Assembly (NCBI GenBank): GCA_963920765.1
Contig: OY987247.1
Coordinates: 1,488,001-1,552,000 of the forward strand
Reading direction: 5' to 3'
Origin: Ulota crispa
Taxonomy: Eukaryota; Streptophyta; Bryopsida; Orthotrichales; Orthotrichaceae
DNA length: 64,000 nucleotides
This document shows positions 46,920-59,310 of the stretch, one piece after another (the stretch's first letter is position 1; the number at the start of each line of letters is the position of its first letter). A program made the position numbers and the translations under genes. A model generated the notes under the pieces. It made no database searches and had not been told where the DNA came from. It was given only the letters and a program-made list of their open reading frames with translations.

Positions 46920-47897
46920 ATGGAATTGCTAAATCTACCCCACATTTTGCTAAATACACCACATGCCCCACCGCACACTCCACTTTACACCACAGGCTCT
47001 ACCCCACATCACAGGCTCCGCCCCACATCACAGGCCCCACCCCAGATTTTGAGCTTCTTTTGCAAAATCATACATTTCTCATACACCAAAAATTAAAATA
47101 TATAATTAAACCAATTGATTTTAGTTTCACTTGATTTTTTTCACATTTCATTTGGTTGACTTTCAATTGCTTCTGGGCTCTTTCTTATCTCCATACATTA
47201 TTTGGAAGTTCCTTAATTGATATGGGCAAACTTGGGATTTGATATATGCACACCTCTTGGGGGTAAGTTTTAGATTTTTATCATCAAAAAGCTAAACTTG
47301 AAAACTTTAAATTGATATTTGGACTTAGAGACCTTGATTTAATCTAGAGCCATGAAGGAGGTTACAATTGAACATCACCCAATGAAAAAGCTTAGTTTTT
47401 TAAACAAACAAAAGTAAAAGTAATACTTTCCCTCCTAGCTAAGCTTTTTCATTGGGTTTTATTCAATTGCAATCTCCTTCATCGCTCTAGACTAAATCAA
47501 GGTCTCTAAGTCCAAATATGAATTTAAAGTTTTCAAGTTTAGCTTTTTGATGATAAAAATCTAAAACTTATCCTCGAGAGGTGTGCATATATCAAACCCC
47601 AAGTGTGCCCATATCAATTCACTTTTTTCTTTCTTTGAGGAACTTCCAAATAATGTATGGGGATTTGAAAGAGCCTAGAAGCAATTGAAAGTCAACCAAA
47701 TGAAATGTGAAAAAAATTGAGTGAAACTGGAATCAACTGGTTTAATTTTTTGATTTTTTAATTTTTGGTGTATGAGAAATGTATGATTTTGCAAAAGAAG
47801 CTCAAAATTTGGGGTGAAACATGTGGTGTGAAGTGGAGTGTGCGGTGGGGCTTGTGGTGGATTTAGCAAAATGTGGGGTAGATTTAGCAATTTCCGT
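46920..47897. mobile_element. Foldback element split by another MITE
   Basis: GGAATTGCTAAATCTACCCC at the left is mirrored at the right end; CAAAATCATACATTTCTCAT and TCCATACATTATTTGGAAGT are also inverted across the insertion. The left arm has a tandem CACATCACAGGC(T/C)CC(G/A)CCC array absent from the right. Confidence 0.8.
47215..47622. mobile_element. MITE, GATATATGCACA family copy 2, nested
   Basis: TTAATTGATATGGGCAAACT and its mirror, then GATTTGATATATGCACA. Inner arms include CAATTGAACATCACCCAATG. It sits in the loop of 46920-47897. Confidence 0.85.
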
Positions 47898-48009
47898 TGT
47901 CCTGATGGAGATATCTCCATCATGTAGATACTCGTTATATGTTCATGTTTGTGTTGATTTCAATAAATCAACAGTTGAGGCAAAAGGGGTGGTCGTGGTG
48001 AAGACCACG

Positions 48010-48245
48010 GTTTGGTAACAGCGCAGCGGCCATAGATTCCAGTGCGCTGCGCCGTCTTGTCACATGCACAGCTCAGGGGAGTAGGTAGCAGGTTGGCTGG
48101 GCCAAATTCCTGCCTCACTAGCTGCCAAGCCGTGAGCCGCCGTCACCGCTCGACGAGTCCGATGGGATTCGAACCCGAACCGGCGGGCGACCAGAGACGA
48201 CCGCTTCTCCAGCCAACCAAGTCCACGACTTGGCGACTGAAGACA
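48010..48245 (-). mobile_element. tRNA-derived SINE-like sequence
   Basis: On the minus strand an A-box-like TGGCTGGAGAAGCGG (about 48201-48215) is followed 40 nt later by a canonical B box GGTTCGAATCC (about 48165-48175), the internal pol III promoter. The sequence does not fold as a full tRNA and continues into a unique GC-rich tail ending near CGCTGTTACC, as in plant SINEs. Confidence 0.5.
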
Positions 48246-48704
48246 AGCGTTTGACGCTATTATATGCTCGCAAGGGCACGTGGCCACTTTACGATGGTGT
48301 TTATTTTGTAATTTAATCATTTTCATATGTTTATCTAGATGTTTTGGAAGGCTCATATATTTTGCCTTTGTTTGAATAAAAATACTAAGGGTTTAGAAGT
48401 CAATAGGAAAGGTGTGAAAAGAGAAAAAGTTTGGCATCTATGGTGGGGTTAGGATAGGGAGGGCATGGGCTGATGTGCCCCACCTCCCTACCTTAGATAG
48501 GGTCGAAATTGTGGAGGAAAGATCCCTTAGTTGTTGGAAGTAAGTGTATGAGTGTTGGTGAGAAGAAGGGAAAAAATCCCGAAACTTTGATGGGAGATTT
48601 TTTTCTGTGTATATGTGATTTTGAATTGAAATTTGAGGAGGTTGTTCCTTGTGTGATTACCTTTCCAAAATGAGTTTGCAAGTTTGATTTGGAGTTGTGA
48701 TGCA

Positions 48705-49425
48705 AAAGTTATGAGTGTTTGAATTTTGGAGTCAAAAAGCCAAACTATGAAGAAAGGCTGAGACTTCGACAAGCCATAACTTATGATCTGTATATCATTT
48801 TGCAACAAGATTTGGAGAGAGTGTTTATCTTATTATTGGCTTTCTAGAAAGTCTTTAAACTTGAGGTTTGAAGCTTGGACGAGAAAGTTATGGAAGTGTG
48901 AAGGTTTGGAGGTGGCTGCCCTTTTGTTAGGAGAAAGCCGATATTTTGAAGAGCTACAACTTTTGGACAGTATGAGATTTTCTTCTCAAAGTTTTAGGAG
49001 TGATAGTTTGTTGTCATAGCTTTTCAAATTGTCTTTAATCATTTCATTTGGAGTTTTATTGAAGAAGTTATAGTAGGTAGAAGTTGCGGGTTTGGGTGCT
49101 CTCTAAAAAATTGAGACCCACACTTTGATTGACTAGAGCTTTCGGACAAAGTTTTGTTTTGAAGTGCAAATTTTATAGGTTGAAGCCAGTGATATCATCT
49201 TTCTAAATTGATATCACATTTCTATGGGTGATGTATAGAACAAAAGTTATAGAGGTTTTTAGAGGTAGTGTTTAGTTTGTAAAGAGGAAGAAGAGCCTCT
49301 ACTTTGAACTCGCATAACTTTTGGACAGTATCTTAGATTGAGTTGAAATTTAGAGGGATGTTAGAAGGTTAGGAGAGCTTTTCAAATTGCTATTACACTT
49401 AGCATTTGAATCTTTGAGCCATCAG
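48705..49425. repeat. Four diverged modules of about 180 bp
   Basis: AAAGTTAT-like words recur at 48705, 48884, 49064 and 49243 with [GC]ATAACTTTTGGACAGTAT-like words in mid-module, giving 179-180 bp spacing. Confidence 0.6.
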
Positions 49426-49499
49426 TGGCATTAGATAGAAGGTTGCTGCCTTTTCCAGGACTTGTTATTTGTGATTTTCCCCATTGTTTTTATTAAAAC

Positions 49500-49560
49500 A
49501 TGAAGACTTGAAGACTTGAAGACATGAAGACCTGAAGATCTGAAGATATGAAGATTTCAA
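49500..49560. repeat. Degenerate (GAAGACTT)n array
   Basis: Seven or so units of GAAGA(C/T)(T/A/C)T, with more units near 49935-49960. Confidence 0.8.
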
Positions 49561-50251
49561 GAGGAATGTTTTGGGTTTATTTTTTATGTATGTGTGGGAT
49601 GTGGCTTTGTTATTCCTAGCCGGTTTTGGAGGCTCGTTTGTCAATTCATTTCCATTCTGTTTTGTAAACCTTGTTGCGGGCAGTTTGGGTTAAACCAAAC
49701 TTAACCCCATTTATTGTCGTGGTGACGAAGTGGGATTAATCACCCACATAGTCGAGACTTGCTCTGTTCTCACGATCTGGAGTTTTGGCCAGCAGATCGT
49801 GAATTTGATTTTAGGATCCCGTCATACGGACGGCAGCTCGTGTTTGCTGTCCCGATCTACCCGTCCCGTATCCAGTGAGCTCTTATCCCTACCTTGACCC
49901 TTATACCCTTAGAGCCAGCCACAGGATAGGCCAACGAAAGACTGAAGACTGAAGATTTGAAGAGAAGATCAAGATTGACAACGTTTTCAGTCGGCAACGC
50001 ACGATCGCAGCAAGACACCCTGCGTGTTCCCAAGGCGCGCTCCTCTCAACCCGACACCGTCAAGAATATCCAATAAACATTTATTTATTGCAAACGGACT
50101 CTTGTATTTCTAGATAGGAAGCTGGATGATGGTTGCTCTGGGCAGCTCGTCAGCTAGGACAACCGGAGGACATGGTTATTTCTAGCCTTGATAGAACCCA
50201 GCCCTACAAGCCTTGAAACTCCACCTTTCTTGAATTCAAGGTCCACCTGCA

Positions 50252-50305
50252 TGGATGAAATCTAAAGAGAGGGAAAGGTAGCCTCTCTTCATGCTACTAA
50301 ATTGC
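50252..50305. mobile_element. 3' fragment of ATAACATTCAGTAG MITE
   Basis: GAAATCTAAAGAGAGGGAAA and GCCTCTCTTCATGCTACTAAA match the right end of 2219-2533. Confidence 0.55.
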
Positions 50306-52642
50306 AGTGCAATCTGATACAATTACTTTATCTTTGTGTCACATGATTAAGTGTAACCTTAAAGGACATTTCATGCCGAAATTTGGTCAAAATTTGTTAG
50401 ATTTGTATAAGAAATTTCATTTGTGATGAGTATAAATTTTTATCTTGTTTTTTAACATTATTAACAATGCATCTAATATTGTATGATTCAAAAAATATGT
50501 ATTTTTGATAATAATATTCTATACCTGAAATTAGGTTGTTTGTTTGCTTTGTTTTATTTTTTCCATTTTCCTTGTTTGATACGCAAAGCTCAAAGAAAGT
50601 GTGAGGCATCTAGATGCATTCTTTGTAAAATTAGAAAGCTCTTTGCAAAGAGGGGTGCACAGACTTTCTTGCGTGGTTTTTGGACCTACAATGTAAAACC
50701 TTTCTTAATTATGTTTTTTTATAATAAGGTCAATGAAATTGGCTCTAAAAACATCAACAAAATGGTGGACAATCATTTTGGGACAGAGAAAGTATAAAAT
50801 TCTCTAGAAAATTAGAAATAAAAGTAGCAAAGAAGCACACATAATTGATGCACTCCTTCATCTCACACGAAGATAATTTTGACATGACAAATTCAAAAGT
50901 GGCAATTTTTGAACTCTCAAGATGCTATCTTAAAAGCGTCACTTCAATTGTAATTTTAAATGTTTCAAAATTATTCAAATGGAGTCAACATTATGTTATT
51001 GTATCTCCATTTTTTTAAAGCTTACAAACATCTACAATGAACATGTACACGGAAATTCTATTTTTTCTTTCAAAATGCTTGTAGAGCTTGCAATGTTCTT
51101 CAAGAATTAAATTATGCTTTTTTTGGTGCAAAACTATTTAGGGATTGGGTCATTCCAATAGATAGTAAAAAGAAGCTAAATCTTATATAAATCTTACATT
51201 AGATTTTATAATGATGATCAATTGACATTGAAAGTATAATCAAGATGACCTATACATTATTGGGCCTCCTCTTTGGAAGCATCTATACTGCCTAAATATC
51301 CAAAATCAAGCTCAACACTAATCATTATACAAGTTCTCGCCAGTAAAACACCAATGCTTGTCATTTTTGGCACCCTCTATAGTACAAATAGGTCCTACTA
51401 CCTTACAAACAACTTATTCTGTGAGTGTGAGAATTTTGCATAATATAAAATACAATTGCTCTTTTCCCTTTTCATAATTAACAGTCAATGCATACCTTGT
51501 TAGGTTGTTTTGTTTGTTTTGTTTTGTTTGTTTGTTTGTTTTTTTTATTAGTTAAATTAAGATTTTCAAAAGTGTGCATCTTCCATTTGCATTCTTACTA
51601 CCCTCACTAATCCCTTTACAATGAGGGCTACATGGGCTTTGTTTTGTGACATTTGGAGTTTTGGACATACGGTGGGAATGTTATAGAATTTTGAAGTTTT
51701 GAAAAATCATAAACTTATTTTCATTTTATTTTGAATTAGGCAATGGCATAGAATACAGTAGTCTATATGCAATCAAAATGAAACGTACCAAATTCCATTT
51801 TCAAGAAGCTGAATTATTTTTATTCATGGTTTTATTTATCATTCATAGTTCTATAGGATACTTGATTTGGAAAGCTTTTGTGCTACATTTTTAAAAATTC
51901 AAATGCATAGATATATAACAAACATCTCTATACACTTCTTCTCTTCAACAAGCATCTCTTAAAAAATCCAAGACTTTCCTTTAAAGAATTTTCAATGTTT
52001 GGTTGACAATGCCCAAAGTCTATGAAATACAAATTTCTATATTGTGACTACTTTTTGACAAATAAGTCATTGTTCCATCATGCTCAAATGTACAAAATTT
52101 GTCACAAGAAGAAGGTCAAATAGCTAAAAATACTTACAAAAAATGCTTCCTTATTTCAAGATGAAGGGAGGCAACCAACTGATTCATGAATGATTGAAAA
52201 CAATTCTTTTAAACATCATACATTCCAGCCCTTATAGGGCTAGTGGATACTTTTGGAAGATAAGAGATGAATGGAAAAAAACACATTGACATTCCCTATT
52301 TTTCTACTCATGTGTTTGAATTTTGTTTCTTAAAAAATATTCTATAATGACTAAAATATCCACATATTGAATCTAGTCTATTCATATAATAAAGTTTGAC
52401 CTAGCAAAATTCATTTAGGCCTTGTTATAATTTGTTTATTTTTTCTCTTAAATAACATAAAAGAACACTAAAGGTTACATGATCTCTTCATTTGCCAGCC
52501 TTTGATTTTGGCTATTGTGCCGTTTTTTTATTCTTGCAATGGTACTTTCCATTTGTTAAAAAAAATTTGAAGTGTGAAAGTTTAATCTAGAACAAAATAC
52601 AATTTGTCCTTTCAAAGCCTGAAACTCGTTTTTCTTCATGAA
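50306..52642. other. AT-rich DNA, no supported gene
   Basis: Contains a (TTTG)n microsatellite at about 51503-51545. A 104-codon plus frame (50483-50797) has no recognisable content. Confidence 0.4.
51503..51545. repeat. (TTTG)n microsatellite
   Basis: Mixed TTTG/TTTTG units followed by a T run. Confidence 0.85.
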
Positions 52643-52965
52643 CTAAGGTAGGAGCACCCATAAGCGTCAATCTAAGGGTTTTGAACATGATGAGTATTAA
52701 TAAACAACTAGCAAATTATATGATCCTATTAGGAACAGAAAAATAATGAGTAACTTGCAAATTTGAATGTATGACTTGGATATTGTGAGAATAAGTTGTG
52801 AATTTTTACAGAGCAAAATGCCATTGTACCCATAACCACTTTCAAGATTTCATGTTCACATGTTGTACATCCTTGTCATTACATCAATTTACTTCCAAAG
52901 ATTTTCTAAGATTTCAGAGCTAAAGGTTATGGGGACAACATTGCTTATGGGTGCTCCTACCTTAC
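52643..52965. mobile_element. TA-flanked MITE, AGGTAG family copy 4
   Basis: TA-AGGTAGGAGCACCCATAAGC and its mirror GCTTATGGGTGCTCCTACCT-TA; interior matches 5496-5812. Confidence 0.9.
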
Positions 52966-53450
52966 AGCTAGACGGACTGGCCAAATTTTCCAATCAATTT
53001 GGACACCAACGTCATGCACTAAGCGTAAATAAAATGGTTGCTATTGAAATCATGTGCTGCACTCAAATAAACAAACTTGTAACTGAAGTTCTAGAAAAAT
53101 CTAGTTTCAAGACAAAAAATATTTACAATAGTAGTATTTAGGAAAAAAGAGGTTCATGCAATGCCACTTCACTAAAGGCTTGAATTAACAAATTAAATTG
53201 ATCTTCATGTAGAAAATATAAATGAGATGATACCAAATTTTCTCACTACCAAGATAGGTGTCAATTTCTTGCAATTTCAATAACTCACGGACATAGCAAA
53301 ATTAATTTCACCATACAAAGATGCGTGTATGGTTGAGTTGTACAACTTATGTGTAACTAGTATTGAGGCACACGCTTTGCGTGAGTAGGACATGTAGGGT
53401 AATGCAACATTCAATTTTACAAAAAATTGATATCTCACAATTCAAGTAGT

Positions 53451-53744
53451 CTACATTGAACATTGCATTTAGGTTGCCTTACCCTCGTAAGTTTCCTCAT
53501 GACTCATCACTTGGTCACTTGGAAGCCCATGCAACTCACAAAATATTTAGATTTCACAAGGTTTTTGTCTTGGAAGCCACTAATTTATCTTTTTTTCAGT
53601 TTCATTATTGTTGATAGACCCTCTAAATATGGTTTATTGCAGTAATTTTTGATGAAAAATACTGTAACAATAGTAAACATTTATGTATTGCAAAATGTTG
53701 AGAAATTAGTGTGGGGCAACATAAACGCAATATTCAATGTAGAA
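53451..53744. mobile_element. TA-flanked MITE, CAATATTGC family copy 3
   Basis: TA-CATTGAACATTGCATTTAGG and CGCAATATTCAATG-TA. Confidence 0.85.
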
Positions 53745-53916
53745 TCTAATCTTGATGTACTATATAAAAAATCAATATCTCACAACTGGTCTAGAATATA
53801 ATCCACATGCACCATCATCTTGGTCATTTTTTGAGACCAACAATACCAATTGCTTTCATCACAATGCCACTCTTTTATATTTGCTAGGAGGCTCTTGGGG
53901 GTCTATTGATTTCTAG

Positions 53917-54098
53917 AACATAGTTGGAGGACGTTTAATGTTCTATATTTGGGGCATCTTTTATTGTTTCAACTTCCACCAAAAGATTCTACAAAATTTT
54001 GGAAATGAACATGGTTGGAGGACACTTGGTGTTCTATATCTTGGGCGTCCTTTGTTGCTTCAATTTACAACAAAAAGTTCTAGAAGGTTTTGGAAAAG
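53917..54098. repeat. Two direct repeats of 91 bp
   Basis: AACAT[AG]GTTGGAGGAC starts each unit; TTCTATAT.TTGGG and GTTCTA.AA..TTTTGGAAA follow in the same order. Confidence 0.85.
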
Positions 54099-55037
54099 GG
54101 CGCACTTAGGGTAATCCCACTTAGTAGTATAAATGTATGACATTGTGCATGACAAGGTTGGAAAAGCATTGCAATAGCACTAATTTAAATTCAAATAATT
54201 CACAACAATGACAATCATCAATATATACAAAACATAAAAAACAACAAGTTCAAACTTCCCATAAATGAACTATGGGATCATGTGCTACTGTGAAACAGGC
54301 CTAGAGAATCCTCTACAATTGGGACGGCCTCTTGCAAGAGTGCCACCGCAACCAAGTGGCAGACTATAGGGAATGTTGGGTGCCTGTCTAGTATTGTCCT
54401 CAATGTTGGTATGAGCCAATACATGTGTATCATGCATGCTTGTCATGGGTTGATGAACATGACATTTCTTCATTCGTTGAAACCCATGTCTGGCTTCCTC
54501 AACCTCCAAGGCCATGGGGGTCACGTCCCGCGTTTGATAAAGAGATCAACAAACTTGTCCAATAATAGAATTCATGATAATATGATAAATATACATAAAC
54601 AAAACAGAAAAAGCAGAGTATACATATTTTAAAAATTTGCATTTTTGACATGAAAGTTCAGTGACATGAATCAACAACAATGAAAATTGAATGTACTATA
54701 GCTGGCTGTGAATGGGCATGAGAGTCAATGGCTTGTTCAGCCTTTTGGGCCCAATTTTGGAAAAGTTGGTGTACTTGATTACTAGTAGGACTTTCTGGGC
54801 CTACGTACTCTCTTGCCAACTATGTGGCCTCCTTGGGAGATAGGGCCTTTGATCCTTGATCAAGAAATACTTCCTGAAGGCTTGCTTGAGCTGACGAAGC
54901 AACCCATTTGTTTTGTTTCTTCCGTTGCCACAACACTTATTTTATTGTTAGTTTGCATTCAAACTTTGTTTCAGTTTGTCCATAATTATGTGTAATCACA
55001 AATAATAGTATATATATATATATGTATATAAAATATA

Positions 55038-55464
55038 AATTTGGGAATAGATATGTGTACCACACCCTTTCAATTACTGTAACACAGCCTCATAGTAAAT
55101 TTAAGATTTCTAGCATCAAAAATCTAAATTTGAGAATTTGGAATTCATATTTGGACTTAGAGATCATGATTTTGTATAGAACCACAAAAAAATTGCAATT
55201 CAACAACACCCAATGAAAAAATTAATCTTTTTTTACAAACAAAAGCAAAAGTAATACTTTTCTCCCTAACCAAACTTTCTCATTGGGTGTTGTTGAATTG
55301 CAACTTTTTTTGTGGTTCTAGACAAAATCACGATCTCTAAGTCCAAATCTGAATTCCAAATTCTCAAATTCAGATTTTTGACAGTAGAAATCTAAAATTT
55401 ACTCTGGGGTGTGGTACAATAATTGAAAGGGTGTGGTACACATATAAATTCCCTATAAATTTAT
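55038..55464. mobile_element. MITE, GATAT(A/G)TG-C-A family copy 3, in an intron
   Basis: GGGAATAGATATGTGTACCA and TGGTACACATATAAATTCCC; inner arms CAACAACACCCAATGAAAAA. Confidence 0.8.
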
Positions 55465-55497
55465 ATAAAGACACACACAAAAAATACAAAGGTATAT

Positions 55498-55501
55498 GAA
55501 A

Positions 55502-55536
<35 letters not shown>
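55498..55536. repeat. (TA)n microsatellite
   Basis: About 16 TA units. A second, shorter (TA)n is at 55007-55030. Confidence 0.9.
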
Positions 55537-55763
55537 CAAATGTGTAGATACTTATTAGATGTAGCACTAATCTATTGATGGATGCACAAACCTTGATCAT
55601 ATTGTTTAAAGCCATATGAAAGTGGATGTATTGGGACATCTCTTTACCTAGGTCCATCCGATCTCACTCTGCAGTCTGCACAGAAATAAAAAAAAGTTAT
55701 ATTCCAAAAATTCAACATACAAAGGCAAGATATATAAATGTAACCATTCAGTACACTTACCGC

Positions 55764-55995
55764 GTGAATGTCAGCTGTAGGACCACCTTGACCAGCCCCT
55801 TTGGTTGTGTGCAAGTTCTTGGCTTCTTTGTGCTTTCGCTCCACTACTTCATTTTTGAGGCGGCCCAAAGTAAATCTAGTAGGCAAAATGCTAGACATGG
55901 GGCTGGCATGTGCAGTCTGCACATGGAAATAGGGCGTGAAATGCTTGAAACACAGAGATGCACGCCATGCCAAGTCCTTTGCCAAATATGGCAAG
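55764..55995 (-). pseudogene. Exon of the transposase-like gene
   Basis: Between acceptor TTTCTCTTCCAG|CTTG and donor GCG|GTAAGTG; 77 codons, charged and helical at the end (LKNEVVERKHKEAKNL). Confidence 0.55.
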
Positions 55996-56158
55996 CTGGA
56001 AGAGAAATACATATGCACATATAATATTAGTCCTCAATGTGAGTCAAAATGTTTACATGAACCACTAAACATTCAAACACTTGTTACTCACATCTGGCAT
56101 GGACTAAAATTTAAAGTTATTTAGAACAAATGAGAAAATGTTCATGAGGTCAAAGCTA

Positions 56159-57072
56159 CTAACCCCAAAAGGACCAAGCCCTTTGTTTTACCCCAATACT
56201 CTCAAAACTATCATTTCTAGAGCACAAAGTAAAATAAATTTAAATAATATATTTTGCAAATCTTATCATAGGATCTTACACCTAACTAGTATGAAAATAT
56301 GTAGAAAAAATTACAAAATTTTTGAGCGCAAGAATTGCAAAATATTTACATTTAAAGTGAAAAAAAAAAAGTTCCTTAGCACATTGGAAGACTAGATTAT
56401 TTGACTTTGAACCTTCCCAACTTGAACTTCTTGCACTATATTGTTTTTCACTTTAAATCTTTATGGTGGAAATTTGAGTTGAGACTCTAAGAAAAAAAAG
56501 GAATTTAACAAAACTTAATTTTCATCCTAAAAAAAATTGTTAAGTACAAGTATGTACAAGATAGAATGAAAATATAAATTATTGATATCTCTAAGATGGA
56601 ATTGAAATGCACTAATCCCAATGGTCATATTGTTCTAGCAATCTAACTAAATCATACAAAACTTCTATTTTTTGAATTATTAAAAAATCAGTTTTAGGTG
56701 GATCCTACAAGTTGTTTTCTCAAGGATATACTCTCATTGCACAAAAAACAAAATTGTCCACAATTTTCTCATAACCAATCAAAATAGAATGAATCAAAGC
56801 TTTCCATTTAGACTAAAATATAATCTATGAGATTTAAAAAATAATAATTCAAAGTTGTTTAATTATTTTTGCCCCCTTTCCTTTGTTTTGAGCTTATTTG
56901 GACATAACCTTTGTTCTTGGCTACCGATTGAAAAAAAATTTATGTTCCTACCAAGAGAATCAAATTCTCTATCTTCACCAAAAGTTTCAAAAAATTAAAA
57001 CAAAAATGACAACGTAGGTACTTGCCCAAAATCCATTGTCCCCCAAAGGGACAATGGTCTTTTAAGGATTAA
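56159..57072. mobile_element. TTAA-type element, family A copy 6, in an intron
   Basis: CTAACCCCAAAAGGACCAAG on the left and ATGGTCTTTTAAGGATTAA on the right. Interior resembles 22896-23823 (GCACAAAAAACAAAATTGTC, AGGTACTTGCCCAAAATCC). Confidence 0.75.
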
Positions 57073-57190
57073 GAATTGCCTCTAACAAACTACATTTATA
57101 CATACTGAAAAATGAATATTGATTGGCAAGTAAAGTTCATAACGATACCTCTCTTGCAGTAGTGGCTTGTGTCCTAGAAGTGGGGCATCA

Positions 57191-57376
57191 TACAATTGTT
57201 GTAGATTGTCAAATGTTTGATAGGACATCCACAAACTTTGCATTTTTCCAACCTGCTCCGCTGATGGAGCATCCTGAAAAACATACAATTGTTGTAGATT
57301 GTCAAATGTTTGATAGGACATCCACAAACTTTGCATTTTTCCAACCTGCTCCGCTGATGGAGCATCCTGAAAAACC
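57191..57376 (-). repeat. In-frame 93-bp tandem duplication within an exon
   Basis: Two nearly identical 93-bp units (31 codons each), each preceded by the acceptor-like TTTTTCAG|GATGCTCC. Confidence 0.9.
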
Positions 57377-58184
57377 TACAATTTTTGTACAAATTGTTAG
57401 AAAGATAATTGAGTTATGCTTTTATTATAGCAAATAAAGTTCTTAACAACAAAATCAAATTAGACATCAAATTATACGCACCAAAAAGATCAAATCCATG
57501 TGTCGAGGAATGTGATTAGATATTGTGCCATCTGATTGGCCATAAGCTAAAGTCATGTATCCATCATCCTTACGATCAATGTGCTGTCCATGAACCTGTA
57601 GGCTCAATGGTGGTAGCTGCAACATGTGCACATGAGCGTGAATGATTCTTTTGCAAGTTATCCTATATAAATATTAATGGTTCAAACAAATTATGAAGAT
57701 TCACTAATTTGAATATGAAAACAAATGTAATAAATACGTCATGAATATCACTTGTAGAATGTGGTGCAACTGCTGGAATTGAGAAGGCCTATTGGTATCT
57801 CAAGGCAAAACCACATCACACTCTTGAACCATACGCTCCAATTTTTGCATGAGCTTCACTACGGAACGTATAGCAGCGTGGCGCATGCAATACACAAGGT
57901 CAGACATGCAAAGAGGCGTCACCTAGAAAACATTTTTTACAAATTTAAATGCATGCTATCACAAGAATAATTTGAAAATTATAGAAAACAAAAATGATTT
58001 AAAAAAAAAAAAAACCTTTCGATCATTTGGTCTATCCATATGCCACTCTCTGATAACCAAAACTATAGGGTCTACAAGGCCCATTGTAGCAGACACCAAA
58101 GGAATGTGAACATCATGAGGAAAATGAGTGTTCATTTCTTGTAAATGAATAGGCCACAAAAAAAAAAATTAATACAATAAGAGC

Positions 58185-58834
58185 TTAACCCCTAAATGCC
58201 CAAGGCCATTTTTGAACTTCTAAGAATTTGCTCTAAACTAAACAAAAAGCTAACATTTTGATAATTTGTATCAACTTTTTTGAAATTTTAATTGTAGAAA
58301 TTCAAACTAAATATGTTAGAAATCATGTAGGAAAAGAAAACACAACAATGTCATATATGGATTAAAAGATTATAATGTTTGATCAAGAGGGTGTTAAAAT
58401 TGTAAAAAGACTTCAAGTCTTTCCATCATCTTTCCACATATCAAATCTAAAATGTTGATCACCAAAAAATATGAAGTTAAAGGATATAACATAAATAACT
58501 CCCATCCATTTACGGCTTTTCAAAATCTCTTTTACAATTTATTTAAATGAATTTCTAGTGTGAATTTTTCTTCAAGACCTAGTGTATTTGAGGCTCATTT
58601 TCATGGGCTCTCAACGCTAAAAAAGTCAAGATTCCAATGGACACCTTTGCACAAAATCTTGAATAAAAAATTTACAATTAATAAATTTCAAAATCAAGTA
58701 TTTGACGCTAAAACTAGACTTCACAAAGAATAATTTTAAAATAAAAATACAAAAAATAGCACTTTAGTTAGGTTTTATTAAACTTCAAAATATTGTCGGC
58801 ACCAAAATATGGTGCTTTGAGCATTCATGGGTTG
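58185..58834. mobile_element. TTAA-flanked MITE, family B copy 4, in an intron
   Basis: TTAACCCCTAAATGCCCAAG on the left; the right end GAGCATTCATGGGTTGAA has decayed. Interior colinear with 2558 and 41437. Confidence 0.8.
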
Positions 58835-58895
58835 AAAAGTTAATACATTACACATGTATAAATAACAAAAAATCAATATTTAAAATATTCACTTA

Positions 58896-59310
58896 CCTGT
58901 ATAAGCAAATTGGACATGTGCCATTGTAATCCAGTGGATCAAATAGTGTCGCTTGCGTGAAGAGGAATCCTGATTGTGACTTGCACTGACTCAGGCTTTG
59001 TGATTGAACACCATGCGCAAAAATTAGTGCCTAATGCACTGGCCTCTCCTTGCGTCACAATGCTGTACGTACACGCCAAATTGTGGCACTCTAGAAGTTG
59101 AACATAGAGGTACCGATTGCCAATATGGATACTATCTTCCATAAAGGCATGCAATTGATCTAGAAAATGTCCTCCAGTGGGAAAAGCTCCTAAATTGCCA
59201 ATATAGGCAACAAGCATAGAGTCTGTATCTTTGCCTTCAAAATTGGCAATAGAAATACAACTTAGCAGACCTCGGGCATGGAAGAGCTCAAGAAATACCT
59301 TGCATATCTA
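58896..59310 (-). pseudogene. Catalytic-type exon of the transposase-like gene
   Basis: Open for over 100 codons, with LECHNLACTYSIVTQG and FCAWC, then one TGA before the donor CAG|GTAAGT. It is the most transposase-like part of the gene. Confidence 0.5.

Larger units (their letters stand above)
48440..50245 (+). mobile_element. LTR-like block (possible solo LTR)
   Basis: About 1.8 kb: an AT-rich modular part, a GAAGACTTGAAGA-type array at 49500-49560, then a GC-richer part ending with AATAAA near 50075 and a T/A-rich stretch, as in an R-U5 region. Exact TG...CA ends and a target duplication were not found, and no gag-pol is present. Confidence 0.35.

Noticed and set aside
48010..48245. Functional tRNA gene
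   Set aside because: Only the A and B boxes fit; acceptor and anticodon stems do not form clearly.
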